The notes beneath the pieces are model-generated. The model was not told the DNA's origin. It did not search any database and was given only the letters and a program-made list of their open reading frames with translations. A program made the translations under genes and the position numbers. Below, piece by piece: positions 7,134-16,184 of a DNA stretch of 64,000 nucleotides. The stretch covers positions 744,001 to 808,000 of the forward strand of contig NZ_JODM01000001.1 of NCBI RefSeq assembly GCF_000717995.1. The letters are read 5' to 3'. Position 1 is the first letter of the stretch. Each line of letters starts with the position of its first letter. The stretch comes from Streptomyces violaceorubidus. GTDB lineage: Bacteria > Actinomycetota > Actinomycetes > Streptomycetales > Streptomycetaceae.

Positions 7134-9806
7134 TCAGCTCTCGCCGACCTCCACGGGCTGCGTGGTGGCCGCGGCCGTCTTCCGGGTGCGGCGGGCCTTG
7201 GGCTTCGTCTCCGCCGTCTCCGCCGCCTCGGCTGTGTCGACGGTGGCCGCGGCCTTACGGGTCCGGCGCCGCGGTGCGGCCTCCGGCTCCGGCGAGGCCT
7301 GGGCCGGAATCTCGGCGGTGGCCTCGGGGGCCGCGGCCGTCTTCCGGGTCCGGCGGGTCTTCGGCTTCGCCTCCGCCGCCTCGGCGGTGTCGACGGCGGT
7401 CTCCGCCTTGGCGGCGGCCGTCTTCCGAGTACGGCGGGGCTTGGCCTCGGCCGCCTCCGGAGCGGGCGCCTCCTGCTCCTGCGGAGCCTGTACGGCCGGT
7501 TCGGCGGCCTTGCGGGTGCGGCGGGTCTTCGGCTTCGCCTCCGCGGCCTCGGCGGTGTCGACGGCGGTCTCCGCCTTGGCGGCGGCCGTCTTCCGGGTGC
7601 GGCGCGGCTTGGCCTCGGCCGCCTCCGGGGCCTGCGCGGGCTGCGCCGGGATGCCGGCCACGGCCTCGGTGCCCTCGGCCGGTTCGGCGGCCTTGCGGGT
7701 GCGGCGGGTCTTCGGCTTCGCCTCCGCGGCCTCGGCGCTGTCGACGGCGGCCTCTGCCTTGGCGGCGGCCGTCTTCCGGGTGCGGCGCGGCTTGGCCTCC
7801 GCGGCCTCCGGGGCCTGCGCGGCCTCGGCGTCGGCGACGGCGGCCTTGCGCGTACGGCGGCGCGGCTTGGACTCGGCCGTTTCGGACGCGGCCTCGGTCG
7901 TGCCCTCGGCCGTGTCGAGCGCGGCCTCGGCGGCCGTGGCCTTGCGGGTCCGGCGGCGCGGCTTCTCGGCGGGTGCCTCGGCAGCGGGTGCCTCGACGAC
8001 CGTCGGGCCCGCCACGGCCGCCGGGGTCTCCACGACCGTCGTGTCGGTGACCGTCGCAGCGGCCTCCGGCGAGGCGGCCGGGGTGGCCTCGGCCGACTTG
8101 CGGGTGCGGCGGCGGCGCGGCTTCGCCGGGGTCTCCACGACCTCGGTGGCCTCAGCCGTTTCGACGACCGCGTCCTCGGACGGCGCGAGCGCGGCCTCGG
8201 CGGCTCGCGCCACCGGGGTGTCGGGCGTCGCGGCGGTCTCCGGGCGGCGCGAGGGCTCACCGTTGCGCGTACGGCGCCGGCGGCGCAGCGTGCGGGGACC
8301 CTGGGCGGCGTCGGTGCCCGCGACGGCGGTGCTCTCGGCGGCGCCGGTCACGGCCTCGGCCGCGGGTGCCGCGGAGGTCTCCGCGTCCACCGGCGCACCG
8401 CCGCGCATCCGACGGCGGCGACGCGGCGTCGTACGGGACGAACGGTCGCGGTCGGCGGTGTGCGAGTCGTCGCGGCCACCACGGCCACCCCGGTCGCCGC
8501 GCCCGCGGCCACCACGACCGCCCGGCTCGCCCAGGTCCTCCAGCTCCTCCGCGTCGAGCCCGGCGCGGGTGCGCTCCGAACGCGGCAGGACGCCCTTGGT
8601 GCCCTCGGGGATACCGAGGTCGGTGTAGAAGTGCGGGGAGGTGGAGTAGGTCTCCGCCGGGTCGCTGAAGCCCAGGTCCAGCGCCTTGTTGATCAGCTGC
8701 CAGCGCGGGATGTCGTCCCAGTCGACCAGCGTGATCGCCGTACCCTTCGCGCCCGCGCGGCCGGTGCGGCCGATGCGGTGCAGGTAGGTCTTCTCCTCCT
8801 CCGGCGACTGGTAGTTGATGACGTGCGTCACGCCCTCGACGTCGATGCCGCGGGCGGCGACGTCGGTGCAGACGAGGACGTCCACCTTGCCGTTGCGGAA
8901 GGCGCGCAGGGCCTGCTCGCGGGCGCCCTGGCCGAGATCGCCGTGGACCGCGCCGGAGGCGAAACCGCGCTGCTTGAGCTGGTCGGCCAGGTCGGCCGCG
9001 GTGCGCTTGGTACGGCAGAAGACCATGGCCAGACCGCGGCCGTCGGCCTGCAGTATGCGGGCCACCATCTCGGGCTTGTCCATGTTGTGCGCGCGGTAGA
9101 CGAACTGCTTGGTGTTCGCGACCGTCGCGCCGGCGTCGTCCGGCGAGGTGGCGGAGATGTGCGTGGGCTGCGACATGTAACGGCGGGCCAGACCGATGAC
9201 CGCGCCCGGCATCGTCGCCGAGAACAGCATGGTCTGGCGCCTGGCCGGAAGCATGTTGATGATCTTCTCGACGTCGGGCAGGAAGCCCAGGTCGAGCATC
9301 TCGTCGGCCTCGTCCAGGACCAGGCTCTTGACGTGCTTCAGGCTCAGCTTCTTCTGGCCCGCGAGGTCCAGCAGGCGGCCCGGGGTGCCGACGACCACGT
9401 CGACGCCCTTCTTCAGCGCCTCCACCTGCGGCTCGTAGGCGCGACCGCCGTAGATCGCGAGGACACGCACATTGCGGACCTTGCCGGCGGTCAGGAGGTC
9501 GTTGGTGACCTGCTGGCACAGCTCGCGCGTCGGGACGACGACGAGGGCCTGCGGGGCGTCGGTCAGGGCCTCGGGGGCCTCGCGGCCCGCCTCGACGTCG
9601 GCGGGGACGGTGACGCGCTCGAGGAGCGGGAGACCGAAGCCCAGCGTCTTGCCGGTGCCGGTCTTGGCCTGGCCGATGACGTCCTTGCCCGACAGGGCTA
9701 CGGGGAGCGTCATCTCCTGGATGGGGAAGGGAGCGGTGATGCCGACGGCTTCGAGGGCTTCGGCGGTCTCGGGGAGGATCCCGAGGGATCGGAACGTCGT
9801 AGTCAG
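7134..9806 (-). CDS. DEAD-box RNA helicase with long repetitive basic tail; CTG start
   Basis: 890 aa if started at CTG 9806. Helicase motifs in order: Q motif FPIQ (residues ~27-30), AKTGTGKT, DEAD, SAT and HRIGRTGRAG (about 370). It is the RhlE/CsdA type that unwinds RNA, probably for ribosome assembly and cold adaptation. From about residue 430 the protein is an RGG-rich stretch, then 400+ residues of Ala/Glu with repeated RRTRK clusters, suited to RNA binding. The first ATG (9713) would delete the Q motif. Upstream of CTG the frame has no ATG, GTG or TTG before a TAA stop, and GAGG lies seven bases before CTG. M. tuberculosis RhlE occupies the same syntenic position. Confidence 0.9.
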   Translation of the reverse strand: MTTTFRSLGILPETAEALEAVGITAPFPIQEMTLPVALSGKDVIGQAKTGTGKTLGFGLPLLERVTVPADVEAGREAPEALTDAPQALVVVPTRELCQQVTNDLLTAGKVRNVRVLAIYGGRAYEPQVEALKKGVDVVVGTPGRLLDLAGQKKLSLKHVKSLVLDEADEMLDLGFLPDVEKIINMLPARRQTMLFSATMPGAVIGLARRYMSQPTHISATSPDDAGATVANTKQFVYRAHNMDKPEMVARILQADGRGLAMVFCRTKRTAADLADQLKQRGFASGAVHGDLGQGAREQALRAFRNGKVDVLVCTDVAARGIDVEGVTHVINYQSPEEEKTYLHRIGRTGRAGAKGTAITLVDWDDIPRWQLINKALDLGFSDPAETYSTSPHFYTDLGIPEGTKGVLPRSERTRAGLDAEELEDLGEPGGRGGRGRGDRGGRGGRDDSHTADRDRSSRTTPRRRRRMRGGAPVDAETSAAPAAEAVTGAAESTAVAGTDAAQGPRTLRRRRRTRNGEPSRRPETAATPDTPVARAAEAALAPSEDAVVETAEATEVVETPAKPRRRRTRKSAEATPAASPEAAATVTDTTVVETPAAVAGPTVVEAPAAEAPAEKPRRRTRKATAAEAALDTAEGTTEAASETAESKPRRRTRKAAVADAEAAQAPEAAEAKPRRTRKTAAAKAEAAVDSAEAAEAKPKTRRTRKAAEPAEGTEAVAGIPAQPAQAPEAAEAKPRRTRKTAAAKAETAVDTAEAAEAKPKTRRTRKAAEPAVQAPQEQEAPAPEAAEAKPRRTRKTAAAKAETAVDTAEAAEAKPKTRRTRKTAAAPEATAEIPAQASPEPEAAPRRRTRKAAATVDTAEAAETAETKPKARRTRKTAAATTQPVEVGES
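7350..7800 (-). repeat. Near-identical direct repeats in the helicase tail
   Basis: The tail encodes three nearly identical blocks of about 50-60 residues built from KPRRTRKTAAAKAE and KPKTRRTRKAAE units. At DNA level long stretches around 7378-7430, 7538-7600 and 7725-7790 match almost base for base. The arrangement invites copy-number change by recombination. Confidence 0.8.
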
Positions 9807-10206
9807 GGTGCTGCCTCTTCTGTGTGCGTGGTGCGAGGCGAGCGCGCGGGTCGTGCCGGACCGTGTCGGGGACGTCGGCTGCCCTTACGGGTGAGCCGTA
9901 GGACACGGGACCTCTGTCGACGCTCCAGCGCTCGTACCACTGAGGGTCCCCCTCCGGATTCCGTACGCAGCATGGCGTACGGCAGGGAGGGCTGTCGGGT
10001 CGGAGCCGATCGGGCCACCGACCGGGCATCCTCATGCGTGCGGCCCGACGACGATGTCACGTACCCGTACGTCACATACTCGGCAGGCGCATTACCACCA
10101 TACCCCGGAATCGCGCACACGCGATGGCCGATTTGCTCACGTAGTCGTCGTCACACTGACTGACCAGGGACTTACCACCGCCGAAGAGCGGGCTATTGTG
10201 CGCTGC
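9807..10206. promoter_or_regulatory. 400-bp divergent regulatory gap, helicase / ferritin-like gene
   Basis: No gene was seen here. The right end holds TATTGT (10194-10199) seven bases before ATG 10207, a leaderless promoter for the ferritin-like gene. A palindrome ACGTAC-CC-GTACGT sits at 10059-10072. The remainder, up to 300 bases, would be helicase promoter and 5' leader. Cold-shock helicases often have long leaders, so that is a plausible use of it. Confidence 0.4.
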
Positions 10207-10989
10207 ATGACGAGCTCTGACAAGCCTGGCACCGCCGCAGACGCCCCCGCCGAGACCGCCGAGATCGCCGAAACCGCGGGTACCGCCGGAGCCACGCCGG
10301 TCGCCGCCCGCGACTGGGCGACGGCCGCGTCCGACCCGCAGTACCGTGCCGCGGTCGTGGACCTGCTCGGCGCGCTCGCGTACGGCGAGCTGGCGGCGTT
10401 CGAGCGGCTCGCGGAGGACGCCAAGCTGGCGCCCACGCTGGCGGACAAGGCGGAGCTGGCGAAGATGGCCTCGGCGGAGTTCCACCACTTCGAGCGGCTG
10501 CGCGACCGGCTGGCCGAGATCGGCGAGGAGCCCACGGGCGCCATGGAGCCCTTCGTGGCCGCCTACGACGGCTTCCACCGGCAGACGGACCCCTCGGACT
10601 GGCTGGAGGGCCTCGTCAAGGCCTACGTCGGCGACTCCATCGCCAGCGACTTCTACCGCGAGGTCGCCGCCCGTCTGGACACGGACACCCGCGAGCTGGT
10701 CCTGGCCGTGCTCGACGACACCGGGCACGCCGGCTTCGCCGTGGAGAAGGTGCGCGCCGCGATCGACGCCGACCCGCGCGTGGGCGGGCGGCTCGCCCTG
10801 TGGGCGCGACGGCTCATGGGCGAGGCGCTCTCGCAGTCCCAGCGGGTGGTGGCCGACCGGGACGCGCTGTCGACGATGCTCGTGGGCGGGGTCGCCGACG
10901 GCTTCGACCTGGCCGAGGTCGGCAAGATGTTCTCCCGGATCACCGAGGCGCACACCAAGCGGATGGCCGCGCTGGGGCTGGCCGCCTGA
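10207..10989 (+). CDS. Ferritin-like fold protein
   Basis: 260 aa. An Ala/Glu/Thr-rich N-terminal 40 residues is followed by a four-helix domain with YGELAAFERL (residues ~58) and EFHHFERLRDRL (~92), which give the Glu and Glu-x-x-His metal ligands expected of ferritin-like di-iron proteins. I recall this family as the actinobacterial ferritin-like protein related to MiaE. A true hydroxylase or oxidase reaction is not shown. It sits beside the helicase as in mycobacteria. ATG 10207 is preceded by TATTGT at leaderless spacing. Confidence 0.78.
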   Translation: MTSSDKPGTAADAPAETAEIAETAGTAGATPVAARDWATAASDPQYRAAVVDLLGALAYGELAAFERLAEDAKLAPTLADKAELAKMASAEFHHFERLRDRLAEIGEEPTGAMEPFVAAYDGFHRQTDPSDWLEGLVKAYVGDSIASDFYREVAARLDTDTRELVLAVLDDTGHAGFAVEKVRAAIDADPRVGGRLALWARRLMGEALSQSQRVVADRDALSTMLVGGVADGFDLAEVGKMFSRITEAHTKRMAALGLAA

Positions 10990-11044
10990 CCCGCCTCGAC
11001 GCTGCCCCGTCGCGATGGGCGGCTGCCTCTCTGGCGGCTGCCTC

Positions 11045-11314
11045 TCAGGCGGCCGCCGAGCTGCGCCGCAGGCGTCCCGCGGGGCGCAGCAGCAGCGACA
11101 GCGAGGCCGCGGAGAGCGTCGCCGCCCCCAGCAGCACCAGCACGAACCCCCCGGCGCCCAGCGCCGTGTGCGTGACGAACGCCCCGAACAGGGCCCCGGC
11201 GACGCCGGTCGGCAGGACCAGGAGCGGGGCGGGCAGGCGGTGGGGCAGACGGTGCGCGGCGGCCCATGCGAGGGCGAGGCCGAGGAGTGCGGCGCAGAGC
11301 GCTTCCAAGATCAT
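11045..11314 (-). CDS. Small membrane protein (89 aa)
   Basis: 89 aa with three hydrophobic stretches: MILEALCAALLGLALAWAAA, a PAPLLVLPTGVAGALFGAFV segment and FVLVLLGAATLSAASLSLLL. A basic tail (RPAGRLRRSS) suggests a cytoplasmic C-terminus. It resembles small GlsB/YeaQ-like or transglycosylase-associated membrane proteins, but I cannot assign it. The start is ATG 11314, with GGGAGGGAC upstream. It is convergent with the ferritin-like gene. Confidence 0.6.
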   Translation of the reverse strand: MILEALCAALLGLALAWAAAHRLPHRLPAPLLVLPTGVAGALFGAFVTHTALGAGGFVLVLLGAATLSAASLSLLLRPAGRLRRSSAAA

Positions 11315-11471
11315 GTCGGGGTCCCTCCCACGCGGCCGGCCTGCCCCAAACGGTCACAGCCGACTTACCCCTGACCTGCGGAACGCAATCCTCCCCCTGT
11401 GGGTGAACCGTGCTCCGCCCGTGAACGGGGCGGGAGGGGAGCGGCAGGGAAGTAGGAACGGAACCGGGCAC

Positions 11472-11514
11472 ACGGGTGGGGCCCGGCGGTGTGTCACCGC
11501 CGGGCCCCACCCGT
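11472..11514. terminator. 20-bp terminator hairpin before the DUF3107 gene end
   Basis: ACGGGTGGGGCCCGGCGGTG (11472-11491) pairs with a perfect complement ending at 11514 around a tight loop. It lies 29 bp beyond the stop of the minus-strand DUF3107 gene and most likely terminates it. Confidence 0.85.
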
Positions 11515-11542
11515 ACCTCGTTCGCAGTCCCGCGTCCGCCGG

Positions 11543-11770
11543 CTACAGCGCGCCGAAGCCCACCTTGCGCGGAGTCGGCTCACCGATCTCGATGTAGGCG
11601 AGCCGGTCGGCCGGCACCAGGACCTTGCGGCCGTGTTCGTCCACGAGGCTCAGCAGCTGCGACTTGCCGGCCAGTGCCTCGCCCACCACGCGCTCGACCT
11701 CCTCGGCGCTCTGACCGCTCTCCAGAACGATCTCGCGGGGCGCGTGCTGCACGCCGATCTTGACCTCCAC
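11543..11770 (-). CDS. DUF3107 family protein (TB9.4-like)
   Basis: 75 aa, opening VEVKIGVQHAPREIVLESGQ and ending IEIGEPTPRKVGFGAL. It matches the small actinobacterial DUF3107 family (M. tuberculosis TB9.4, Rv3208A), which is single-domain and soluble. Function unknown. GTG 11770 is the start because GGAGGG lies eight bases upstream and the family begins at this Val. As in mycobacteria it neighbours a TetR gene, here on the same strand 142 bp downstream of it. Confidence 0.85.
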   Translation of the reverse strand: MEVKIGVQHAPREIVLESGQSAEEVERVVGEALAGKSQLLSLVDEHGRKVLVPADRLAYIEIGEPTPRKVGFGAL

Positions 11771-11912
11771 GGCTATGTCCCTCCGACGGTCAGTAAGTGC
11801 GCGATCTTCCGCGCCGTACCAGCACACATTAGCCCGGTGAGGGGACGTACACGCTGCGCCGGAGAACGCCAGGAGCGAACAGCCGGCGGGAACACGACCC
11901 GCGCCGCGGCGG

Positions 11913-12554
11913 TCAGTGCTGCTCGATGCCGTGCAACGGGAAGCCGGCGATGCCGCGCCAGGCCAGCGAGGTCAGCAGCTGGACCGCCTGGTCGCGGGGC
12001 ACACTGCGGTCGCTGTGCAGCCAGGAGCGCGCCACCACCTGCGCGAGGCCGCCCAGGCCGGAGGCCAGCAGCATCGACTCCGCGCGCGAGAGGCCCGTGT
12101 CCTCGGCGATGACGTCGCAGATCGCCTCAGCGCACTCGTTCGTCACCTTGTCCACGCGCTCGCGCACGGCGGGCTCGTTGGTCAGGTCCGACTCGAAGAC
12201 CAGGCGGAAGGCGCCGCCGTCGTCCTCGACGTAGGCGAAGTAGGCGTCCATCGTCGCCCGGACGCGCTGCTTGTTGTCCGAGGTCGACGCGAGCGCGCTG
12301 CGCACGGACTGGATCAGCGCCTCGCAGTGCTGGTCCAGCAGGGCGAGGTACAGGTCGAGCTTGCCCGGGAAGTGCTGGTACAGCACCGGCTTGCTGACAC
12401 CGGCGCGCTCGGCGATGTCGTCCATCGCGGCCGCGTGGTAGCCCTGGGCCACGAACACTTCCTGTGCGGCGCCCAGCAGCTGGTTGCGTCGGGCTCGGCG
12501 GGGAAGGCGTGTGCCCCGCGGGCGTACCGCCTCTGTCTGCTCGATGGCTGTCAC
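11913..12554 (-). CDS. TetR/AcrR family transcriptional regulator
   Basis: 213 aa. The N-terminal TetR helix-turn-helix spans residues ~18-65: RRNQLLGAAQEVFVAQGYHAAAMDDIAERAGVSKPVLYQHF contains the recognition helix. The remainder is an all-helical ligand-binding and dimer domain. GTG 12554 is four bases after GGGAGG, and ATG 12566 is the alternative. It corresponds by order to M. tuberculosis Rv3208. The target and ligand are unknown. Confidence 0.88.
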   Translation of the reverse strand: MTAIEQTEAVRPRGTRLPRRARRNQLLGAAQEVFVAQGYHAAAMDDIAERAGVSKPVLYQHFPGKLDLYLALLDQHCEALIQSVRSALASTSDNKQRVRATMDAYFAYVEDDGGAFRLVFESDLTNEPAVRERVDKVTNECAEAICDVIAEDTGLSRAESMLLASGLGGLAQVVARSWLHSDRSVPRDQAVQLLTSLAWRGIAGFPLHGIEQH

Positions 12555-12789
12555 GCCGCCTCCCATAGTCGTCCTCGTGCGGTGTGCGCCGCGTCGACAT
12601 CGTACTTTTCGGTAACCGTGGTGTGTGTGCTGCGAGCGCAGAATTTCACGGACCGGACGGTGGCGAAAGCTGCACAACAGGTTTCAAAAGGGCTTGGACC
12701 GGGCAAAAATCGGCCTCCCTTCCGGGCGGTGGATCCGCTCCGCCGCCTGGTGGCGCGTCGCGTCTCCGCCGTTCGACGGTCCCCGCCGT

Positions 12790-13017
12790 TCAGCGGTAGT
12801 CGTCCTCGTCGTGCGAGACGACCCGGGCCTGCTCGGCCAGGTCGGCCTCGTTGGCGCGGTCCGGCTCGACGCCGGTCAGCGGTTCGTCGCGCTCCTGCCC
12901 GAGGTCCGCCCGCTGCTCGGCGGCGTCGGCGTCGGGCGCCTCCACGTCGCGGTCCTCCGGATCCGGTGCCTGTGCCTCGTCCTCGAAGGTCTCGGGGTCG
13001 GTCGGGTCGACGGTCAT
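12790..13017 (-). CDS. Small acidic protein (75 aa)
   Basis: 75 aa, opening MTVDPTDPETFEDEAQAP, with more than a quarter Asp and Glu. It has no membrane segment and no Cys, and is probably disordered. ATG 13017 follows GGGAG by a normal distance. Function unknown. It is a separate small unit upstream of the TetR gene on the same strand, and I recall similar acidic proteins at this place in other Streptomyces. Confidence 0.6.
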   Translation of the reverse strand: MTVDPTDPETFEDEAQAPDPEDRDVEAPDADAAEQRADLGQERDEPLTGVEPDRANEADLAEQARVVSHDEDDYR

Positions 13018-13335
13018 GCTGGGCTCCCTTTCCACTTTCCTGCGGACGTCCCCGGGATGCAGGGCTCACACGCGGGTGCCCACTTCACGAGCGTAGGAGA
13101 CACCCGATCCGGACGCCATGCGTCGCCGGTCCCGGTCCTGGGTGCGGGGTCCTGCGTGTGCGGTCCTCCGTGTCGTGCCCCCGCGTCCCGCCCCCCCCGT
13201 CTCCGGTACTGCGGGCAGGTCCTGGCGCCGGGGGCGGGCGCCGACGGCATCCGTACCCCGTCGACGTGCCGCCGCAGCACCGCTTGTGACGGCGAACACA
13301 TGAGCCACCGCGTGATCGTCTCGTAACATTGCCGC
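13018..13335. promoter_or_regulatory. 318-bp divergent intergenic region
   Basis: No gene was seen. The right end has TAACAT (13324-13329) six bases before ATG 13336, a leaderless promoter for the hydrolase. The left part must contain the promoter of the small acidic gene. A run of eight C lies at 13191-13198. Confidence 0.4.
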
Positions 13336-14385
13336 ATGCCTTCGACCGAGCCGCCGTCCGTGCCGCCCGCCAACGTGCTGCCGAAGGTCGCGGCCGTCAA
13401 GGACGCGGACGGGGAGCAGCTCAGGTCGGTCCACCTCCCCGGCATCACCCTGACGGTGCGGTCGAGGCGGCCCGCCCGCGAAGGACTGCCGCCCGCCCTC
13501 TACGTCCACGGCCTCGGCGGCTCCTCGCAGAACTGGTCGGCGCTCATGCCGCTGCTGGACGGCGTCGTCCACAGCGAGGCCGTCGACCTGCCCGGCTTCG
13601 GCGAGTCCCCGCCGCCGGACGACGGCGACTACTCGATCACCGGCCACGCGCGCGCGGTCCTGCGCTACCTCGACGCGTCCGGGCGCGGTCCGGTGCACCT
13701 GTTCGGGAACTCGCTCGGCGGCGCCGTCGTCACCCGCGTCGCCGCGGCGCGCCCCGACCTGGTGCGGACGCTGACCCTCGTGTCGCCCGCGCTGCCGGAA
13801 ATCCGCGTGCAGCGCTCCGCCGTACCGACGGGACTGCTGGCGCTGCCGGGGATGGTGTCGCTGTTCAGCAGGCTCACCCAGGAGTGGACGGCGGAGCAGC
13901 GGGTGCGCGGCATAACCGCGCTCTGCTACGGCGACCCCGGGAGGGTGAGCGAGGAGGGCTTCCGCAATGCCGTCGAGGAGATGGAGCGGCGGCTGCAACT
14001 GCCGTACTTCTGGGACGCGATGGCGCGCTCCGCACGGGGAATCGTCAACGCGTACACGCTCGGCGGCCAGCACGCGCTGTGGCGACAGGCCGAGCGGGTT
14101 CTCGCACCCACGCTCCTGGTCTACGGTGGACGGGACCAACTCGTCGGCTACCGCATGGCCCAGCGGGCCGCGCGCGCCTTCCGCGACTCCCGGCTGCTGA
14201 CCCTGCCGGACGCGGGACACGTGGCGATGATGGAGTACCCGGAGACCGTGGCCACGGCGTTCCGTGAACTCCTCGCCGACACGGCGGACTCGGCGGACAC
14301 GGTGGACACCGGGAAGTCGGCGAGTGGCGAGAGCACCGACGGGGCCGCGGACAGCGAGCCCGCCAACCAGACCACAGGAGGCTGA
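13336..14385 (+). CDS. Alpha/beta hydrolase
   Basis: 349 aa. The fold markers are VHGLGGSS (oxyanion, residue ~54), DLPGFGES, the elbow GNSLGG (residues ~124-129, catalytic Ser), GGRDQLV (Asp ~265) and DAGHVAMME (His ~297). The last 45 residues are a Thr/Asp/Ser-rich disordered tail. There is no signal peptide. A leaderless start is suggested by TAACAT at 13324-13329. The gene ends nine bases before the DUF3152 start and probably forms an operon with it. Substrate unknown. Confidence 0.85.
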   Translation: MPSTEPPSVPPANVLPKVAAVKDADGEQLRSVHLPGITLTVRSRRPAREGLPPALYVHGLGGSSQNWSALMPLLDGVVHSEAVDLPGFGESPPPDDGDYSITGHARAVLRYLDASGRGPVHLFGNSLGGAVVTRVAAARPDLVRTLTLVSPALPEIRVQRSAVPTGLLALPGMVSLFSRLTQEWTAEQRVRGITALCYGDPGRVSEEGFRNAVEEMERRLQLPYFWDAMARSARGIVNAYTLGGQHALWRQAERVLAPTLLVYGGRDQLVGYRMAQRAARAFRDSRLLTLPDAGHVAMMEYPETVATAFRELLADTADSADTVDTGKSASGESTDGAADSEPANQTTGG

Positions 14386-14393
14386 GGCGCGAC

Positions 14394-16082
14394 GTGGGAC
14401 GCCACAGCCGCCGCGGGCCCGCCCCCAAGGCAGATGCCGCGGACGCCGCCGCAACACCCGACAACCGGTCCGGGCTGCCCGACCCGCGCCGGACGAGCGG
14501 GCCGCCGCGGGAACCGCAGGGCCCGTACCGGCCGCAGGGGGCCGACGGGACGCCCCGCGAGGCGGTGCCGGGCGACACCCCGGGCCTCCGTCAGGGGCAC
14601 GCGGGCCCCGGCCCCGGACCGGGTCGTGGCCCGGGCGCTCGGTTCCCGGACGGCACGCCGGCCCACGGCTTCCCCCGGGCGGCGGACGGCACGCCCGCGC
14701 GGGGCGTGCCGAGGTTCCCCGACGGCACCCCGGCCAACGGCGTTCCCAGGTATCCCGACGGCACCCCGGCGCACGGTGTGCCGCGGGTCCGGGGTGGCCA
14801 TCCCGAGCAGCGGGAACCCGGCGGGGGCTGGGGCGAGTTGGGCGGGCGGCCCGGCGCCGGGCACGGGCCGGCGGGGTCGACGGGTCCGGCTGGGCCGACT
14901 GGTCCGGCTGGGCCGACTGGTCCGACTGGTCCGACGGCTGGACCGCGTACCGGGGCCCCCGCGTCTTGGGCGTCCTTGGCCCCGTCGTCGCCGTCCGGGC
15001 CGCCCTCGACCTTCCCGAGGCAGCGGCAGGCGCCGGCGCAGAGGCCGCGGCAGGACTACCTGGACGCCTTCGGGGCGGACGACGACGTCTTCGCGGCCCG
15101 CTCCCCGCGGCGCGCTCCCGGTGCGTCGCGGCCCGCCGACCCGTACGCCTCCGTCACCGACTGGAGCGCCGTCGACGGAGGCGGTGCCGGAGGCGCCGGG
15201 GACGGTGGCCTTTCCGGCGGCGCGGGTGCGGACGCCGACGACCAACCGCCGACGGGCGAACCCGCACCGGTCAAGGGCGCCAAGGGCCGGGCCTTCACCG
15301 GCATCGCGGCGGCCGCCGTCACCACCGTGCTGGCCGTAATCGTGGCCGGTCAGGTCGCCGACGGTGCAAACGGGGGCGACACGCGCGCACAGTCCGCCAC
15401 CGACCAGGCCCGGGGCGCCCACGACCCGGCGTCACGGGACGACACCCGCCCGACGCCCTCCGTGTCCCAGGCCGCGAAGCCGCTGACGTACGAGCAGAAG
15501 ATGGGCAGGACCTATCCGCTCGGCGCCACCCTCAAGGCCTCGGGGAAGTTCGACGCGGTCCCGGGCATCGCCAAGGGGCCCGGGAGGGGGCAGAAGTACA
15601 CCTACCGCGTGGACGTCGAGCAGGGGCTCGGCCTCGACGGCGCGCTCTTCGCCGAGGCCGTGCAGAAGACGCTCAACGACGACCGGAGCTGGGCCCACAA
15701 CGGCGCCCGCAGCTTCGAGCGCATCGAATCCGGGCAGCCCGACTTCGTCATCACCCTGGCCAGCCCCGGCACCACCGCCGAGTGGTGTGCCAAGTCCGGC
15801 CTGGACACCACCGAGGACAACGTGTCCTGCGACTCGGCCGCCACCCAGCGGGTGATGATCAACGCCTACCGCTGGGCCCAGGGGGCGGCGCCGTACGGTG
15901 ACGCGATCCACGCGTACCGGCAGATGCTGATCAACCACGAGGTCGGTCACCGCATCGGCTACAACCACGTCTCCTGCGACAAGGACGGCGAACTCGCACC
16001 GGTCATGCAGCAGCAGACCAAGTTCGTCGACCACGACGGAATCGACTGCCGCCCCAACGCCTGGGCGTATCCGAACGGCTGA
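14394..16082 (+). CDS. DUF3152 protein with repetitive N-terminal half and zincin-like motif
   Basis: 562 aa. Residues 1-300 are low complexity: four copies of a DGTPA-x-GVPRFP-type repeat (about residues 83-130), then seven collagen-like Gly-x-y triplets (161-181). One membrane helix (GIAAAAVTTVLAVIVAGQV, residue ~302) makes this a type II membrane protein with an external C-terminal DUF3152 domain. That domain carries NHEVGHRIGYNHVSC (residues ~510-524), a metzincin-like HExxHxxGxxH-type site, so a surface metalloprotease is likely. GAGG lies six bases before GTG 14394. It corresponds to M. tuberculosis Rv3207c. Confidence 0.85.
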   Translation: MGRHSRRGPAPKADAADAAATPDNRSGLPDPRRTSGPPREPQGPYRPQGADGTPREAVPGDTPGLRQGHAGPGPGPGRGPGARFPDGTPAHGFPRAADGTPARGVPRFPDGTPANGVPRYPDGTPAHGVPRVRGGHPEQREPGGGWGELGGRPGAGHGPAGSTGPAGPTGPAGPTGPTGPTAGPRTGAPASWASLAPSSPSGPPSTFPRQRQAPAQRPRQDYLDAFGADDDVFAARSPRRAPGASRPADPYASVTDWSAVDGGGAGGAGDGGLSGGAGADADDQPPTGEPAPVKGAKGRAFTGIAAAAVTTVLAVIVAGQVADGANGGDTRAQSATDQARGAHDPASRDDTRPTPSVSQAAKPLTYEQKMGRTYPLGATLKASGKFDAVPGIAKGPGRGQKYTYRVDVEQGLGLDGALFAEAVQKTLNDDRSWAHNGARSFERIESGQPDFVITLASPGTTAEWCAKSGLDTTEDNVSCDSAATQRVMINAYRWAQGAAPYGDAIHAYRQMLINHEVGHRIGYNHVSCDKDGELAPVMQQQTKFVDHDGIDCRPNAWAYPNG

Positions 16083-16184
16083 CCGGGCAGGCCCGGGTCA
16101 GGGCGCCACGCACAGTGACTCCTTGATCCCTTAGCGCGACCGAACGCGCCTCGCACGGGAAAGTTACGACCGTTCACCCCTTTT

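Noticed and set aside
6849..10163. Plus-strand frame of 1104 codons over the helicase
   Set aside because: It reads Gly/Leu/Arg repeats that mirror the minus-strand RRTRK repeats. The helicase motifs are on the minus strand.
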